Below, piece by piece: positions 48,959 to 59,524 of a DNA stretch of 64,000 bases. Source of the DNA: Pedobacter kyonggii (GTDB lineage Bacteria; Bacteroidota; Bacteroidia; Sphingobacteriales; Sphingobacteriaceae). The stretch spans positions 1 to 64,000 of the forward strand of contig NZ_SIXF01000024.1 of NCBI RefSeq assembly GCF_004310665.1, read 5' to 3'. Numbering within the stretch: the first letter of the stretch is position 1; each line of letters opens with the position of its first letter. Below the pieces are notes generated by a model. That model saw nothing but the letters and a program-made list of their open reading frames with translations. It was not told where the DNA came from and made no database searches. A program made the position numbers and the translations under genes.

Positions 48959-51817
48959 ATGATACGAATTTTACTCAAAAACATCCTTCCCCTTCTCCTC
49001 TTTTTAGTTTCTACTCAATTATTTGCTCAAGGCTTAAAAGGTAAGGTAACCGATTCTGCAGGCTTAGCTATTCCAGGTGCTACTGTTCAGGTAGTTGGCT
49101 CAAAAATTGGAACATCTTCTGATGGAAATGGACTCTATACCTTAAAGTTACCTTCACCCGGGGCTTATAAAGTCCGGATTTCTTTTACCGGTTATCAAAC
49201 TTCCGAAGTAGCTGTTCAGATTGATAATACCGTAAAAACAATGGATTTTGCATTGCAGGATGCGAAAGAATTGTTAAGTGATGTAGTTGTGGTTGGATCA
49301 AGATCAACGCCAAGAACAAACATCGAAAGTGTGGTACCTGTTGATCTGATTTCTACAAAAGACGTAAAAGTATTTGCCCAGACAGATTTAACGCAGATTT
49401 TGAACTTTGTGGCGCCATCTTTTAGCTCTAACCGGCAAACTGTTTCTGATGGAACCGATCACATCGATCCTGCATCTTTACGCGGTTTAGGGCCAGATCA
49501 GGTTTTGGTACTTGTAAACGGAAAACGTAGACATACTACAGCGTTGGTAAACATTAACGGTACTTTCGGTCGGGGTTCTGTCGGAACCGATTTAAACTCC
49601 ATACCGGTTTCGGCAATAGAACGCATTGAGGTGCTACGTGATGGTGCTGCGGCACAGTACGGTTCGGATGCCATTGCCGGGGTAATCAATATTGTGTTAA
49701 AAAAGGTAACACCATATAGTTTTTCTACCTCTTTTGGTCAATCTTCTTCAAGCGCTCTGGGTCGTGATTTTAGTGATGGTAGAACTTTTCAGGTTGATTT
49801 TAGCAAGGGATGGGCATTTAAAAATGATAAAGGTTTCATCAATTTTGCGGCACAATACCTCCAAAGGGGGTATACGAATAGAGGCGGTTTAGATACCCGT
49901 CCGTTATTATATTCTGCAAACCCAACAAAAGGTTCAACAGAAACCGAAGCTGATTTTCAAGCCCGTTTTGCAAGTTTAAAGGCCACTGATGATGCAAGGG
50001 CAAGAGCAAATGGCTTGGATAGAAACAACATGCGTGTGGGTAACTCCGATTCGAAAAACGGTGGTGGTTTCTTAAACGGACAGTTTAATTTTGGTAAAAC
50101 CACTCAATTGTACTATGCAGCTGGCTTTACACATAAAACCGGAAGTGCCGCGGGTTTTTATCGCCTGCCGACACAAACAACACAGATTGATTTATCCATC
50201 TATCCTAATGGATTTTTGCCTTTCATCGATACCAAGATTAATGATTATTCATTTTCTGCCGGATTAAGGGGTAAAATAGGCGCCTGGGATTACGATCTAA
50301 GTAATACAAGTGGAGAAAATACCATTGAGTTTAATATTGACAATACGGTAAATGCCTCTTTACCAACAGGCACTAGCCCTACTTCTTTTTATGCAGGAGA
50401 ATTACTGTTCAGACAAAACACCAGTAATCTTGATTTAAGCAAAAAGCACACTTTTGACGGTGGATTTTTAACTTCATTAAACACGGCATTTGGTGCTGAA
50501 TTCAGGGTAGATAATTACCAGATCAAAGAAGGCGAACTGTTATCGTATTCAAATGGCGGAAGATTGATCGGAACATCGCCTACGGCATCAGGTGCGCAGG
50601 TATTCCCAGGCTTTAAGCCGAGCAACGCACTAAACAAATCGAGGCATAACGTTGGTGCTTATGCCGATCTTGAAGCTGAATTTGGGCCACGGGTAACTTT
50701 AGGGGCTGCAGGCCGTTACGAAAATTATAGTGATTTCGGATCTAACTTCTCGTATAAATTTACGGGTAAGGTTAAACTTTTTGGCGATATTTCGATGCGT
50801 GGGGCTTATTCCACAGGATTTAGGGCGCCATCCCTACATCAACAATATTTTAACAATGAAAGTACACAGTTTGTGGGTACAAATGCAACGCAGGTTTTAA
50901 CCGTAAATAATGCTAATCCTATTGTTGCCCAATTTGGTGTTGGCTCCTTAAAACCAGAAATATCTAAATCGGGAAGTTTAGGTTTAGCAGGCAAAATCGC
51001 CAAAACCTTTACTTTTACCATGGATGCTTATAACATTGATATCAGCGACCGTATTGTTTTCTCCAGTCAGTATGCCCGCGAACGCTCTGGCGGTGTTTTA
51101 GTGCCAACGGGCTTGGTGAATCAGATTTTAAATACGGTAGACCCTACAGCGCAGATTAATAGTGTACAGTTTTTTACCAATGCCATTACCACCAATACTG
51201 CCGGGATCGATGTGGTTTTAACCAACAGGTTTAATTTAGGCACAAAAAGCAGCTTAATTTTAAGTGTTGCCGGAAATGTAAACAAAACCGTGGTGAGAAG
51301 TATCCAGGGTTCTGATAAAATTGAAAGTGATCCTACATTAAAGGCTAAACTTTTCGATCGTTTAGAACGCTCCCGTTTCGAAAGCTCTGTGCCTAAAAAC
51401 AAGTTAAATATCACAGCAACCTATAATGTAAATAAACTATCGTTTGTTGCCAGAACAGTTCGTTTTGGTGAGGTTACCTATTTAAATGCTATCGATCCTA
51501 ATGTTGCTGCCAATGGCTTACCAACACAATTGGATCAGACTTTTGCGCCAAAATGGATAACTGATTTTTCTGTAAGTTATGCGGCAAATAAAACCTGGTC
51601 TGCTACGGTTGGAGCCAATAATATTTTTGATATTTACCCTGATAAGTTATATATCGATCCGCGTAATAATGAAAATAATTTGAGCGGAAACGCTGCCAGT
51701 AATTATTCAGGGGGATTAGACAATACCTCGAATGGTAGATTTTTGTACTCAAGAGCGGTTAGCCAGTTTGGTTTTAGTGGTAGGTATGTATATGGAAAAA
51801 TTGCCTGTACATTTTAA
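48959..51817 (+). CDS. TonB-dependent outer-membrane receptor
   Basis: 952 residues with a signal peptide ending LFAQ. An N-terminal CarboxypepD_reg-like domain covers about 24-105, the plug about 110-240 (PASLRGLGPDQVLVLVNGKR; VEVLRDGAAAQYGSDAIAGV), and the 22-strand barrel the rest, ending in a strand with terminal Phe. No SusD partner follows; murF converges. The substrate is unknown. The leader contains TTAACCTATTGTCACAATTA, similar to TAACCTATTATCACATTA before susC at 56343. Confidence 0.92.
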   Translation: MIRILLKNILPLLLFLVSTQLFAQGLKGKVTDSAGLAIPGATVQVVGSKIGTSSDGNGLYTLKLPSPGAYKVRISFTGYQTSEVAVQIDNTVKTMDFALQDAKELLSDVVVVGSRSTPRTNIESVVPVDLISTKDVKVFAQTDLTQILNFVAPSFSSNRQTVSDGTDHIDPASLRGLGPDQVLVLVNGKRRHTTALVNINGTFGRGSVGTDLNSIPVSAIERIEVLRDGAAAQYGSDAIAGVINIVLKKVTPYSFSTSFGQSSSSALGRDFSDGRTFQVDFSKGWAFKNDKGFINFAAQYLQRGYTNRGGLDTRPLLYSANPTKGSTETEADFQARFASLKATDDARARANGLDRNNMRVGNSDSKNGGGFLNGQFNFGKTTQLYYAAGFTHKTGSAAGFYRLPTQTTQIDLSIYPNGFLPFIDTKINDYSFSAGLRGKIGAWDYDLSNTSGENTIEFNIDNTVNASLPTGTSPTSFYAGELLFRQNTSNLDLSKKHTFDGGFLTSLNTAFGAEFRVDNYQIKEGELLSYSNGGRLIGTSPTASGAQVFPGFKPSNALNKSRHNVGAYADLEAEFGPRVTLGAAGRYENYSDFGSNFSYKFTGKVKLFGDISMRGAYSTGFRAPSLHQQYFNNESTQFVGTNATQVLTVNNANPIVAQFGVGSLKPEISKSGSLGLAGKIAKTFTFTMDAYNIDISDRIVFSSQYARERSGGVLVPTGLVNQILNTVDPTAQINSVQFFTNAITTNTAGIDVVLTNRFNLGTKSSLILSVAGNVNKTVVRSIQGSDKIESDPTLKAKLFDRLERSRFESSVPKNKLNITATYNVNKLSFVARTVRFGEVTYLNAIDPNVAANGLPTQLDQTFAPKWITDFSVSYAANKTWSATVGANNIFDIYPDKLYIDPRNNENNLSGNAASNYSGGLDNTSNGRFLYSRAVSQFGFSGRYVYGKIACTF

Positions 51818-51834
51818 TAATATTTAAATTAATC

Positions 51835-52018
51835 AGCTGTCTCGAATAAATTTAATTGTTCTAGTGAAAAATTATATTTAGACGTATCGTCATTCCCAAC
51901 TTGATTGGGAATCTTAATGCTAATGGAAACACGCTTTAAGATTCCCGCATTCGCGAGAATGACCTAAGGTGAATGAAGTTTTGATAAGAATACGATTCAA
52001 TTTGAGACAGCTTTTTTT
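51835..52018. repeat. Nested inverted-repeat element (copy 6 of the GTCATYC family inside)
   Basis: Outer ends AGCTGTCTC (51835-51843) and GAGACAGCT (52004-52012) are exact reverse complements, the latter followed by seven T residues. Inside, CGTCATTCCCAACTTGATTG...AATCTTA (51888-51915) and TTAAGATTCCCG...GAGAATGAC (51937-51963) form a second inverted repeat. It fills the gap between the convergent receptor and murF genes. Confidence 0.75.
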
Positions 52019-52031
52019 CAATATCGAAAAC

Positions 52032-53333
52032 CTACAGATACTGCAGCAAACTCTCCAATTTCATCCCTCTTGATCCTTTAAGTAATACTAAATGATCCTG
52101 AACAGGATTTTCTTGCAAATACTGAGCAACCTCTGCAGGATTTTCGAAAAATATGCCTTTAAAACTGCCTTTAAATGTATAAAAATCCTTCCCGATAAAA
52201 ATTAACTGATCCAAGCCACTTTCATTAGCCTGTTTCACAATAAGTTCATGCTGGCCAAGCGATTCTGGCCCAAGCTCAAACATATCGCCCAAAATGGCCG
52301 TCTTTTTATCCGCTGATAATACGGCGATATTTTTCAGTGCAGCGGTCATGCTGCTTGGGTTTGCATTATAAAAATCGCAGATTACGGTATTCTTTTCTGT
52401 TTTGGTTAATTGAGAACGGTTGTTTTTTGGCTGATAATTAGCAAGGCCGGTATTAATTTCGTTTGGGTTCATATCAAAAAAATCGCCAATACAGATTGCA
52501 GCAAGAATGTTTTCGAAATTATAACTTCCTGTTAAATTAGTTTTTACTGAAGAAGAAACGTCATGGTTGGTCCAATCCACTTCGATAAATGGATCGCTGC
52601 TTTTTAATTCGCCTTTAATAGTATTGCCATTTTCTGTTCCGTAATAAATAAGTTTGTTTAAGCCTGCCGCGGTGCTCATTTCAAGCAAGTATGGATTGTC
52701 TCTATTGATAAAAGTATAACCATGGGTTTCTTTTAAATAGGCATAAAGTTCTGCTTTGCCCTTTTTTACCCCTTCAAATCCGCCGAATCCATCTAAATGT
52801 GCCATGCCAACATTGGTAATAATGCCATGGGTGGGCTGAGCAATGGTACAAAGCAGTTCTATTTCCTTTTGGTGGTTTGCTCCCATTTCGATTACCGCAA
52901 TCTGCACCTCACTGGTGATGGATAAGATAGATAACGGAACACCAATGTGATTGTTTAGATTGCCGAATGTGGCAAAGGTTTTGTATCGCTCCGCTAAAAC
53001 AGCATTTACCAGTTCTTTGCTGGTTGTTTTGCCGTTACTGCCCGTTAAACCGATTACCGGGATATTTAATTGTTTGCGGTGATGACGTGCCAGATCCTGC
53101 AGGGTGCTCAATACATCTTCAACCAATAGGCATTGACTATTTTTAGCATAATCTTCTTCATCTACAACTGCATAAGCTGCGCCCTTTTCAATAGCTTGAG
53201 CTGCAAATTCGTTGGCATTAAAAAGATCTCCCTTAAGCGCAAAAAAGATACAACCCGGGATAATGTTTCTTGTATCGGTAGAGATAACAGGGTTTTTGAG
53301 GTAGTAATCGTATAATCTTTCGGTTGTAATCAT
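52032..53333 (-). CDS. murF: UDP-N-acetylmuramoyl-tripeptide--D-alanyl-D-alanine ligase
   Basis: Adds D-Ala-D-Ala to the UDP-MurNAc tripeptide, the last cytoplasmic step of the peptidoglycan precursor. 433 residues, normal length. STDTRNIIPGCIFFAL matches the N-terminal domain. The ATP loop GLTGSNGKTT is at 96-104, followed by NLNNHIGVPLS, EMGANHQKEI and the C-terminal DFYNANPSSM and GDMFELG. It stands away from the usual mur/dcw cluster. Confidence 0.95.
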   Translation of the reverse strand: MITTERLYDYYLKNPVISTDTRNIIPGCIFFALKGDLFNANEFAAQAIEKGAAYAVVDEEDYAKNSQCLLVEDVLSTLQDLARHHRKQLNIPVIGLTGSNGKTTSKELVNAVLAERYKTFATFGNLNNHIGVPLSILSITSEVQIAVIEMGANHQKEIELLCTIAQPTHGIITNVGMAHLDGFGGFEGVKKGKAELYAYLKETHGYTFINRDNPYLLEMSTAAGLNKLIYYGTENGNTIKGELKSSDPFIEVDWTNHDVSSSVKTNLTGSYNFENILAAICIGDFFDMNPNEINTGLANYQPKNNRSQLTKTEKNTVICDFYNANPSSMTAALKNIAVLSADKKTAILGDMFELGPESLGQHELIVKQANESGLDQLIFIGKDFYTFKGSFKGIFFENPAEVAQYLQENPVQDHLVLLKGSRGMKLESLLQYL

Positions 53334-53417
53334 GCCTATGGTAAAAAATATGATGTAAAATTAAGCTTTCGCATCAACAAAAAACAAAATTAGTACATTA
53401 GGTAAAATTATTTCCCT

Positions 53418-55913
53418 ATGAAAAGACTCTTAACGTTCTGTCTAATCTCCCTTAGTACGGTTTTGTTTGTGCAAGCACAGTTAAAATCTCCTGATGATTT
53501 TTTAGGCTACGAGTTAGGTTCGCACTTTACCCCGCACCATAAAGTAGCCGATTATTTTAGGCAAACTGCTGCAGCTTCTCCTAACAATATGAAGCTTATA
53601 GAATATGGAAAAACGAATGAAGGCAGACCGTTAATGGTGGCAATTGTTTCTTCAGCAGAAAATATAGCAAAGCTGGAGAAGATCAGGAATAACAATATAG
53701 CTTTGGCAACAGGCACTACTAATAGTGTCGATTTAACAAATCAACCCGCTATACTTTGGTTAAGTTATAATGTTCATGGTAATGAGGCAAACTCAACTGA
53801 AACTTCAATGAAGATGCTTTATACCTTAGTTTCGGGTAATAATAAAACAGCTACAGATTGGTTAAAAAATACTGTTGTGGTGATCGATCCTTGTTTAAAC
53901 CCCGATGGAAGAGATCGTTATGTGAATTATTTTAATAGCGTGGTGGGTAAAACACCCAATTCCGATCCATTATCAAGAGAACACATAGAGCCATGGCCGG
54001 GTGGCAGGCCGAATCATTACTATTTCGATTTAAACCGAGATTGGGCCTGGCAAACACAGGTTGAAAGTCAGCAAAGGTTAGCGTTGTATAACCAATGGAT
54101 GCCACAGGTACATGTCGATTTTCATGAGCAAAGCTATAATGAACCTTACTATTTTGCACCTGCAGCAGAGCCAGTTCACCAGGATGTTACGCCTTGGCAA
54201 AAAAGTTTTCAGGTTGTAGTAGGTAAAAATAATGCCAGGTATTTTGATGCAGAAGGTTGGCAGTACTTCACTAAAGAGCGTTTTGATTTGCTATACCCAT
54301 CTTATGGTGATACTTATCCCCTATACAATGGATCAATTGGCATGACCTATGAGCAGGGGGGAATCAGGGCCGGATTATCTGTGGTAACCAACGATGGTGA
54401 TACCTTAACCTTAAAAGACCGTATCGTGCACCATTTTACAACAGGAATGTCGACCCTTGAAGTAACTTCCTTAAACAATCAGAAATTATTAGCGGAGTAT
54501 AAAAAATATTTCCAGCAGGAATTAGCCAATAGCCCAGGTATTTATAAAAGTTATATCATAAAAGCGACTAATTTGTCGCGTTTAAAAAAATTAGCCGAAT
54601 TGTTGACCAAAAATAAAATCGAATTTGCTTTTGGTGGCGATAAAGCTGGAAGAGGTTATGACTATGATACCCAAAAGGAAGAAAATTTTAATATAACCCG
54701 TAACGATTTAATTGTTAATATCCAGCAGCCGAGGGCAGTTTTGGCTAACGTTTTATTAGAGCCTCAAACCCTCGTAACCGACTCTAATACTTATGATATT
54801 ACAGCATGGGCCCTGCCTTATGTGTATGGGTTGAAGGGCTATGCCAGTAAAGAAAATATTAAAGGAAAATATTCTGTAATTGAAGAGCCAAAAGTAATCA
54901 ATAATGAGCTTGAAAAGCCGCTAGCCTGGTTGTTTAGCTGGGGATCAAGTGAAGATATTCAGGTTTTAACTGCGCTGCAAAAAGAAAATATAAAAGTTAG
55001 ACAGGCCGATCAGCCATTTTCCGTAAATGGTAAAGACTATCCTGCCGGAACCCTAATTGTGTTGAGGGCGGAAAACGAAAGGCTCATAAAAGGGATGAAA
55101 GATAAGGTTACATCGATCGCCAAAACCTTGAACAGGCCAATCCAGGCCATTAGCAGTGGTTTTGTAGAAAAGGGGAAAGATTTTGGCTCTAACGTTTATC
55201 CATTGCTAAAACGACCTAAAATTGCCATTGTATCCGGTACGGAGGTTTCTTCTCTCGCTTTTGGCGAAGCCTGGTTTTTTCTTGAACACGATCTAAATCT
55301 TTCACCAATTATTATTAATGCCAAGGATCTGAATAACCTGGATATTAATAAAGTAAACACTTTGATTTTACCGGATGGAAGTTATAGTGCTTTTATAGGT
55401 GATGGTTTAATTGCATGGCTAAATAAAGGAGGAAGATTGATTTTGATGGAAGATGCTATAGAAAGTGTATCCGAGAAAAAAGGATTTGATATTAAAAAGA
55501 AGGAAGCGGTTGTGAAAAAAGATGAAAAGCCAGGGGCAAACAAACTTCTTTTCAAGGATAAGAACAGAGATGATTTCGAAACCGCAATACCAGGTGCAAT
55601 TTATCGGATCAATCTAGATGCTAGTCACCCGTTTTCCTATGGTTTGGGTAAAACTTACTATAGTTTAAAAACAGACCGTAAAATTTATGAGCCTTTTGTT
55701 AAAGGTTGGAATGTAGGTTTAGTTAACGAAAAAAGCCTAATGGCAGGTGTAGTGGGCAAAAAAGCAAGGGAAGAGCTTAAAACAGGGCTTTTAATTGGTG
55801 TACAAGATTTTGGGCATGGGCAGGTAGTTTATTTGGCTAGTGATCCGCTTTTCAGGAATTTTTGGGAAGGTGGGAAGACTCTATTTGGGAATATCGTGTT
55901 TTGTGGTTATTAG
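53418..55913 (+). CDS. Secreted M14-family zinc carboxypeptidase
   Basis: 831 residues with a signal peptide ending VQAQ. The M14 domain covers about 35-370: zinc ligands H120 and E123 in NVHGNEANSTE, the conserved DLNRDWAWQTQ and the third His in VHVDFHEQSYNEPYYF. Region 385-831 is a mixed alpha/beta part with a glutamine-amidotransferase-like fold (KVNTLILPDGSYSAF, then WLNKGGRLILMEDAI) seen in the large M14 proteins of this phylum. Probably periplasmic or surface. It is divergent from murF with an 84 nt gap. Confidence 0.92.
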   Translation: MKRLLTFCLISLSTVLFVQAQLKSPDDFLGYELGSHFTPHHKVADYFRQTAAASPNNMKLIEYGKTNEGRPLMVAIVSSAENIAKLEKIRNNNIALATGTTNSVDLTNQPAILWLSYNVHGNEANSTETSMKMLYTLVSGNNKTATDWLKNTVVVIDPCLNPDGRDRYVNYFNSVVGKTPNSDPLSREHIEPWPGGRPNHYYFDLNRDWAWQTQVESQQRLALYNQWMPQVHVDFHEQSYNEPYYFAPAAEPVHQDVTPWQKSFQVVVGKNNARYFDAEGWQYFTKERFDLLYPSYGDTYPLYNGSIGMTYEQGGIRAGLSVVTNDGDTLTLKDRIVHHFTTGMSTLEVTSLNNQKLLAEYKKYFQQELANSPGIYKSYIIKATNLSRLKKLAELLTKNKIEFAFGGDKAGRGYDYDTQKEENFNITRNDLIVNIQQPRAVLANVLLEPQTLVTDSNTYDITAWALPYVYGLKGYASKENIKGKYSVIEEPKVINNELEKPLAWLFSWGSSEDIQVLTALQKENIKVRQADQPFSVNGKDYPAGTLIVLRAENERLIKGMKDKVTSIAKTLNRPIQAISSGFVEKGKDFGSNVYPLLKRPKIAIVSGTEVSSLAFGEAWFFLEHDLNLSPIIINAKDLNNLDINKVNTLILPDGSYSAFIGDGLIAWLNKGGRLILMEDAIESVSEKKGFDIKKKEAVVKKDEKPGANKLLFKDKNRDDFETAIPGAIYRINLDASHPFSYGLGKTYYSLKTDRKIYEPFVKGWNVGLVNEKSLMAGVVGKKAREELKTGLLIGVQDFGHGQVVYLASDPLFRNFWEGGKTLFGNIVFCGY

Positions 55914-56342
55914 TACATGCAATATGTTAGTATGTTTTTTCCAATGGGTAAGGGTTTTCTTCTAGTTTTTATAATATTACTGCGAAATTCTATATGTTTT
56001 GAAGAAATTGTAGGGTATTGATTCCTTGAGGTTATTTGTTTCATCAAAAAGAAGGGGTTTTAGAGGTTGTTAAGTGAAATTAATATGCTTACTGAGCTAA
56101 ACTTGCATTTTTATGTAAAAAAAAGAGCTCTATTTTATAAGGAATCTCATAAAGAAAGCATTATTTAACTGTTTGTAATCCAGTAAGAAAGAAAATTTAA
56201 CACTTATTAATTATCTGAATATCAGTAGTTTAATTGTTATTTGCATTGATTTGTTAAAATTTGTTAAAAAAAGTTTTTTAACCTGAATCTCAACGCTTAA
56301 ATTAGGCCAATCATTAATCATTAACTAACCTATTATCACATT
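55914..56342. other. AT-rich leader region of the susCD pair
   Basis: 430 nt with no gene recognised. T-rich stretches and a TTTGTTAAAA repeat occur about 70 nt before susC. The last 20 nt resemble the DNA 100 nt before the receptor gene at 48959 (CTAACCTATTATCACATTA-like). No -7 box of full consensus was found. A sigma/anti-sigma gene pair, common beside susC genes, is absent. Confidence 0.5.
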
Positions 56343-59300
56343 ATGAAAAAACTTCTACAAAGTTTGTTCATTCTTATGTGCGTTGCTATAACGGCAATTG
56401 CTCAAGAAAGAACAATTACTGGTACGGTTATCGCTGCGGATGACAAATTACCTATTCCCGGTGTAAGCGTAAAAATTTCAGGTGCCTCAGGAGGTACCGT
56501 TACAAGTGCAGATGGTAAATACTCTTTAAGAGTTCCGGCTTCTGCTACAGCATTAGTATTTAGTTCTATAGGGTTTGCTACGCAAACTAAAACAATTGGT
56601 TCTTCAACAACAATAAATGTTGTTCTAGCTTCCGATGCTACTTCGTTATCTGAAATTGTTGTAACAGCATTAGGTGAAAAAAGAGAAGCTAGAGCTTTAG
56701 GTTATGCCGCTACTGAAATAAAGGGGGAGAAACTTACTATTGCAAAAAACACAGACATCAGTACGGCATTAGCAGGTAAGGTTGCTGGTGTTCAATTAAA
56801 TGGATCACCAAGTTCATCATTTGATAACGCTTCAGTTATTGTTCGTGGGATTAATGGTTTTACGGTAGGATCTCCATTGTTTGTTGTGGATGGAACGCCT
56901 GCCGATCAAGCCAACGTAAACATGGATAATATCGAAAGTATTACCGTGCTTAAAGGTGCTGCTGCTACAGCATTGTATGGCCAACGCGCTTATAATGGTG
57001 TTGTAATTGTAACAAGTAAAAAAGGGAGCAGAAAAGCCGGTACCTCAATAGAAATTAATTCTGGATTAGCAATCGAAAAAACTTCTTTGTTGCCTGATTA
57101 TCAAAATGAATATGCAGGTGGTTATACAGGTCAATTTGTGAAATTTGAGTATGATCCTGCTATCCATCCAGCTTCTTGGGCAGCCTTTAATGGACAAAAT
57201 ATGTTGGATTATGGGGCGGATGCAAGTTTTGGTCCAAAAATTGACGGCACAACCCTCTATCGTCCTTATTACAGTTGGTATGCTGGTGAAGATTTTGGTA
57301 AGCTAGTTCCTTTGACAGCGCAACCAGATAACATTAAAGATTACTTAAAAACAGGAGGCTCTTATAACAACAGTATCGCATTCTCAACAGGGGGAGAAGG
57401 TTATAATTTGCGTGTTGGATATACCAATCAAACTAGATCTCTTGTTCAAGAGAATGCTAACCGATCAATGAATATTTTAAATGTTAACGGATCATATGAT
57501 GTTAGTAAAAGATTAACTGTATCTACCGATTTTCAATTTGCTAAAGAAAATAGAATTGGACAGCCTTACGAAACTTATCGCAACGATGGTTTAAATGTGG
57601 TTCAAGGTTTTAACCAATGGTTTCAGCGTCAATTGGATATGAATTACATGAGAGATCATCAGGTTTTGGCTGATGGTACCGTGACTTCTTGGAATATCGG
57701 AAATCCAAATGGAAGCGGTGATCTAGGTGAGGTTACTAGGCCTCAATATTGGGATAACCCTTTCTGGGTTGTAAACAACAACTATAGGACGCAAAGAAAT
57801 AATCGTTTAGTTGGTAATTTAGGCTTAAAGTACGATTTGGGTAGTGGTTTGGCTATTGCAGGTTTTTTAAGAGGTAATATTAATAACGAATCTGGCGACG
57901 AACGCATGGCAACAGGTGGATTACAACAAGATTATTTCAAAACAAGAAACTGGACAGACACAGAGTTTAACTATGAATTAAACTTAACTTATAATAAAAC
58001 TTTTGGTGATTTTACTTTAAATGCTTTGGCAGCCGGTAACCTTCGTCATGAAAAAAGAGAGAGAATTGACATGGCTACTGCAGGCGGTTTAAGCTTCCCT
58101 AACTATTTTAACATCGCCGCATCTTTAGCTCGCCCAACAGTAACTAACGACTATTATGAAAAAGAAGTTAGAAGTATTTTCGGTAAAGCATCGTTGGCCT
58201 ATAAAAACTTTCTTTATTTAGATGTTACAGCTAGAAATGACTGGTCATCTGTATTCGCTCCAGATTTGAATTCGTATTTCTATCCATCTGTTTCAACTTC
58301 GTTTGTATTCTCTGAGTTTTTCCCAGAGGGTATTAAAAAGGCTATATCATTTGGTAAATTAAGATTGGCATATGCTCAAGTAGGTTCGGATGTTGATCCA
58401 TATAGGGTAAATCTTCAATACAATACTGCGCCTGCTTACGGTACCAATCCTTCTTTGGCAATTGGAAACGAATTTAGGAACGGAAGATTAATACCAGCTA
58501 AAACTAATTCATTTGAGATCGGTACTGAAATGAAGTTCTTGAAAAACAGAATTGGGTTAGATTTTGCTTACTATATCAACAAAAATAAAAATCAGATCTT
58601 AGGAGTAACCTTAAATGGTGCAACTGGTTATACAAGTAATTTAATCAATGCAGGTGATTTAACAAATAAAGGTTTCGAATTTAGCTTAACTGGTACGCCG
58701 GTTCAGTCAAAAAATGTGAGCTGGGATTTGACCGTAAACTTTAGTAAATCTAAAACTATTGTGAACAAAATCACAGATAAACAAACTAATGTAATCTATC
58801 AAACAAGTACATTCTTCGGTAATACCTTAAATTTACGTGAAGGCGAGGAATGGGGTTATATATTAGGCCGTACCTGGAACCGCGATGCTAATGGTAATGT
58901 AATCATTGCTGCAAGCGGTCTGCCTACCTCAACAACGAATCAATTTATTGGTTACGCTCGTCCAAAATTCAACGGAGGTGCTTACAGTTCGTTAAGAGTA
59001 TTTGATTTTGATTTAGGATTTTCTATAGATTTTCAGAAAGGCGGCTTGTTTAACTCTACTACTCGTGCATTCAATATGGGCAGTGGTTTATCTCAGGAAA
59101 CTGTTGGTGTAAACGATAAAGGGATCGACTGGAGATTGCCTGTTGCTCAAGGTGGTGGATATAAATTTGCCGGAGTTCTAGCAAACGGTCAACCAAATAC
59201 AAGATATGTAGATGCTAGTACAGCATTTTACAATGGTATGCAAACCGGATCAGGCGAACTTTTTATGATCAGCGCTTCTTACCTGAAATTAAGGGAAGTT

Positions 59301-59513
59301 AGATTGGGTTATAATTTACCAAGTAAAATTTTGGTCAAAACAGGTTTCCTTAAATCAGCTAACTTAGGTTTGGTTGTGGGTAATGCATGGTTAATATCTG
59401 CTCCTGGAAAGAAATATGGTGTTGACCCATCGGAAATTGAAAATTTTTGGCAAGAAGGCGGACAATTGCCGTCGTCTCGCACATTCGGTCTTAATTTAAG
59501 AGTTGGGCTTTAA
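56343..59513 (+). CDS. SusC/RagA-family TonB-linked outer-membrane protein
   Basis: 1056 residues: signal peptide ending AIAQE, a CarboxypepD_reg-like domain (about 24-100; GTVIAADDKLPIPGVSVKIS), a plug (about 110-240; IVVTALGEKREARALGYAAT, VVDGTPADQANVNMDNIESI) and a large barrel. It imports an oligosaccharide or peptide with its SusD partner, encoded 11 nt downstream. The first 28 nt are identical to those of the second SusC gene at 62309. No glycoside hydrolase or regulator gene is in the window, so the substrate cannot be guessed. Confidence 0.95.
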   Translation: MKKLLQSLFILMCVAITAIAQERTITGTVIAADDKLPIPGVSVKISGASGGTVTSADGKYSLRVPASATALVFSSIGFATQTKTIGSSTTINVVLASDATSLSEIVVTALGEKREARALGYAATEIKGEKLTIAKNTDISTALAGKVAGVQLNGSPSSSFDNASVIVRGINGFTVGSPLFVVDGTPADQANVNMDNIESITVLKGAAATALYGQRAYNGVVIVTSKKGSRKAGTSIEINSGLAIEKTSLLPDYQNEYAGGYTGQFVKFEYDPAIHPASWAAFNGQNMLDYGADASFGPKIDGTTLYRPYYSWYAGEDFGKLVPLTAQPDNIKDYLKTGGSYNNSIAFSTGGEGYNLRVGYTNQTRSLVQENANRSMNILNVNGSYDVSKRLTVSTDFQFAKENRIGQPYETYRNDGLNVVQGFNQWFQRQLDMNYMRDHQVLADGTVTSWNIGNPNGSGDLGEVTRPQYWDNPFWVVNNNYRTQRNNRLVGNLGLKYDLGSGLAIAGFLRGNINNESGDERMATGGLQQDYFKTRNWTDTEFNYELNLTYNKTFGDFTLNALAAGNLRHEKRERIDMATAGGLSFPNYFNIAASLARPTVTNDYYEKEVRSIFGKASLAYKNFLYLDVTARNDWSSVFAPDLNSYFYPSVSTSFVFSEFFPEGIKKAISFGKLRLAYAQVGSDVDPYRVNLQYNTAPAYGTNPSLAIGNEFRNGRLIPAKTNSFEIGTEMKFLKNRIGLDFAYYINKNKNQILGVTLNGATGYTSNLINAGDLTNKGFEFSLTGTPVQSKNVSWDLTVNFSKSKTIVNKITDKQTNVIYQTSTFFGNTLNLREGEEWGYILGRTWNRDANGNVIIAASGLPTSTTNQFIGYARPKFNGGAYSSLRVFDFDLGFSIDFQKGGLFNSTTRAFNMGSGLSQETVGVNDKGIDWRLPVAQGGGYKFAGVLANGQPNTRYVDASTAFYNGMQTGSGELFMISASYLKLREVRLGYNLPSKILVKTGFLKSANLGLVVGNAWLISAPGKKYGVDPSEIENFWQEGGQLPSSRTFGLNLRVGL

Positions 59514-59524
59514 TTTATAAGGAT

